From an uncultured Caulobacteraceae bacterium (GTDB taxonomy: Bacteria > Pseudomonadota > Alphaproteobacteria > Caulobacterales > Caulobacteraceae), in the NCBI GenBank assembly GCA_903872075.1, contig CAIQJF010000046.1, positions 25,754 to 89,753 of the forward strand: a stretch of 64,000 nt of DNA, written 5' to 3'. Each line of letters begins with the position of its first letter. Position 1 is the stretch's first letter. Under the pieces are notes generated by a model. That model was not told the origin of the DNA. It saw only the letters and a program-made list of their open reading frames with translations, and made no database searches. Of this stretch, positions 63,858-64,000 are shown one piece after another. The translations under genes were made by a program, and so were the position numbers.

Positions 63858-64000
63858 TCATCTGACATTCCCCAGATGGACGGCCCGTCCGGCCTTCTGG
63901 ATCCGCAGAATGGCGGATATGGCCGCATTGTCGAGTCCCCTTTCGTAGCCTTTGGGCCAATCCCGCCCGACCGGCGTCATCCGAAGCGGCCCGGGTGCCC
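63858..64000 (-). CDS. C-terminal end of an unrecognised gene (truncated by window edge)
   Basis: A minus-strand frame enters from the right edge and ends at TGA 63858. The visible 46 codons include GRDWPKGYERGLDNAAI and RIQKAGRAVHLGNVR. No family can be named from so little. Codon use looks coding. The 146 bp between it and the H-NOX gene hold the presumed H-NOX operon promoter. Confidence 0.35.
   Translation of the reverse strand, partial: APGPLRMTPVGRDWPKGYERGLDNAAISAILRIQKAGRAVHLGNVR

Overview
The window is a chromosomal stretch of a very GC-rich alphaproteobacterium. The third codon positions are almost always G or C, and the gene content suggests Caulobacterales: a long-form isocitrate lyase with a divergent ShrA/RamB-like regulator, proteins with a PEP-xx-WA C-terminal sorting signal, an opgH-type glucosyltransferase and GPH/AAHS transporters. 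Phenylobacterium or a close relative is my best guess; this is inferred from family style, not from a marker gene. I see no rRNA, no CRISPR array, no insertion sequence and no prophage. The only RNA gene I can support is a selenocysteine tRNA.

Layout. 1-4.4 kb holds the glyoxylate shunt: a truncated malate synthase G, its probable regulator and isocitrate lyase, with a repeated operator-like motif between the divergent genes and palindromic repeats plus a strong terminator after aceA. 4.5-7.6 kb is a ketone-degradation operon (Baeyer-Villiger monooxygenase, alpha/beta hydrolase, enoyl-CoA hydratase family). 7.9-17.2 kb holds a PEP-CTERM protein, PPK2, an AraC regulator beside a second Baeyer-Villiger enzyme, a membrane GAF-PAS adenylate cyclase and a FAD dehydrogenase. 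17.2-18.1 kb is gene-poor. 18.1-24.6 kb is a run of minus-strand accessory metabolic genes: serine hydrolase, VOC, SRPBCC, two MFS carriers and an iron alcohol dehydrogenase. 24.6-27.1 kb is a tightly overlapping three-gene envelope operon around an M48 protease. 27.2-37.9 kb is mixed: PhyH oxygenase, class II aldolase, OpgH, a YefM-YoeB toxin-antitoxin pair, GNAT, methyltransferase, cupin, a BLUF photoreceptor, a HAD hydrolase, a kinase-like phosphotransferase and a DapA-family lyase.

38-46 kb is a six-gene minus-strand operon: nitronate monooxygenase, acyl-CoA synthetase, carboxylesterase, SDR, a histidine ammonia-lyase without other hut genes, and a beta-lactamase-fold hydrolase. 46.2-51.9 kb is the most notable part, a compact selenocysteine island: selA, a UGA-interrupted UGSC-type selenoprotein with a SECIS-like hairpin, a thioredoxin-fused partner whose reading frame ends Cys-UGA-UAG, selC (tRNA-Sec) and selB. 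The selenoprotein would be read as two pieces by ordinary gene calling, so it is easily missed. selD is not in the window. 51.9-57.2 kb is an N-acetylglucosamine-type PTS (EIIA-HPr-EI fusion and EIICB with a degenerate second EIIB), with divergent cutC.

57.4-61 kb holds a second, lower-GC PEP-CTERM gene, an amino acid permease and another nitronate monooxygenase. 61-63.7 kb is a nitric-oxide-sensing operon: H-NOX, a hybrid histidine kinase and an HPt protein. The right edge carries the last codons of an unrecognised gene.

Coordinates of starts were chosen from ribosome-binding sites and family length. Functions rest on motif recognition by eye; no alignments or searches were run.
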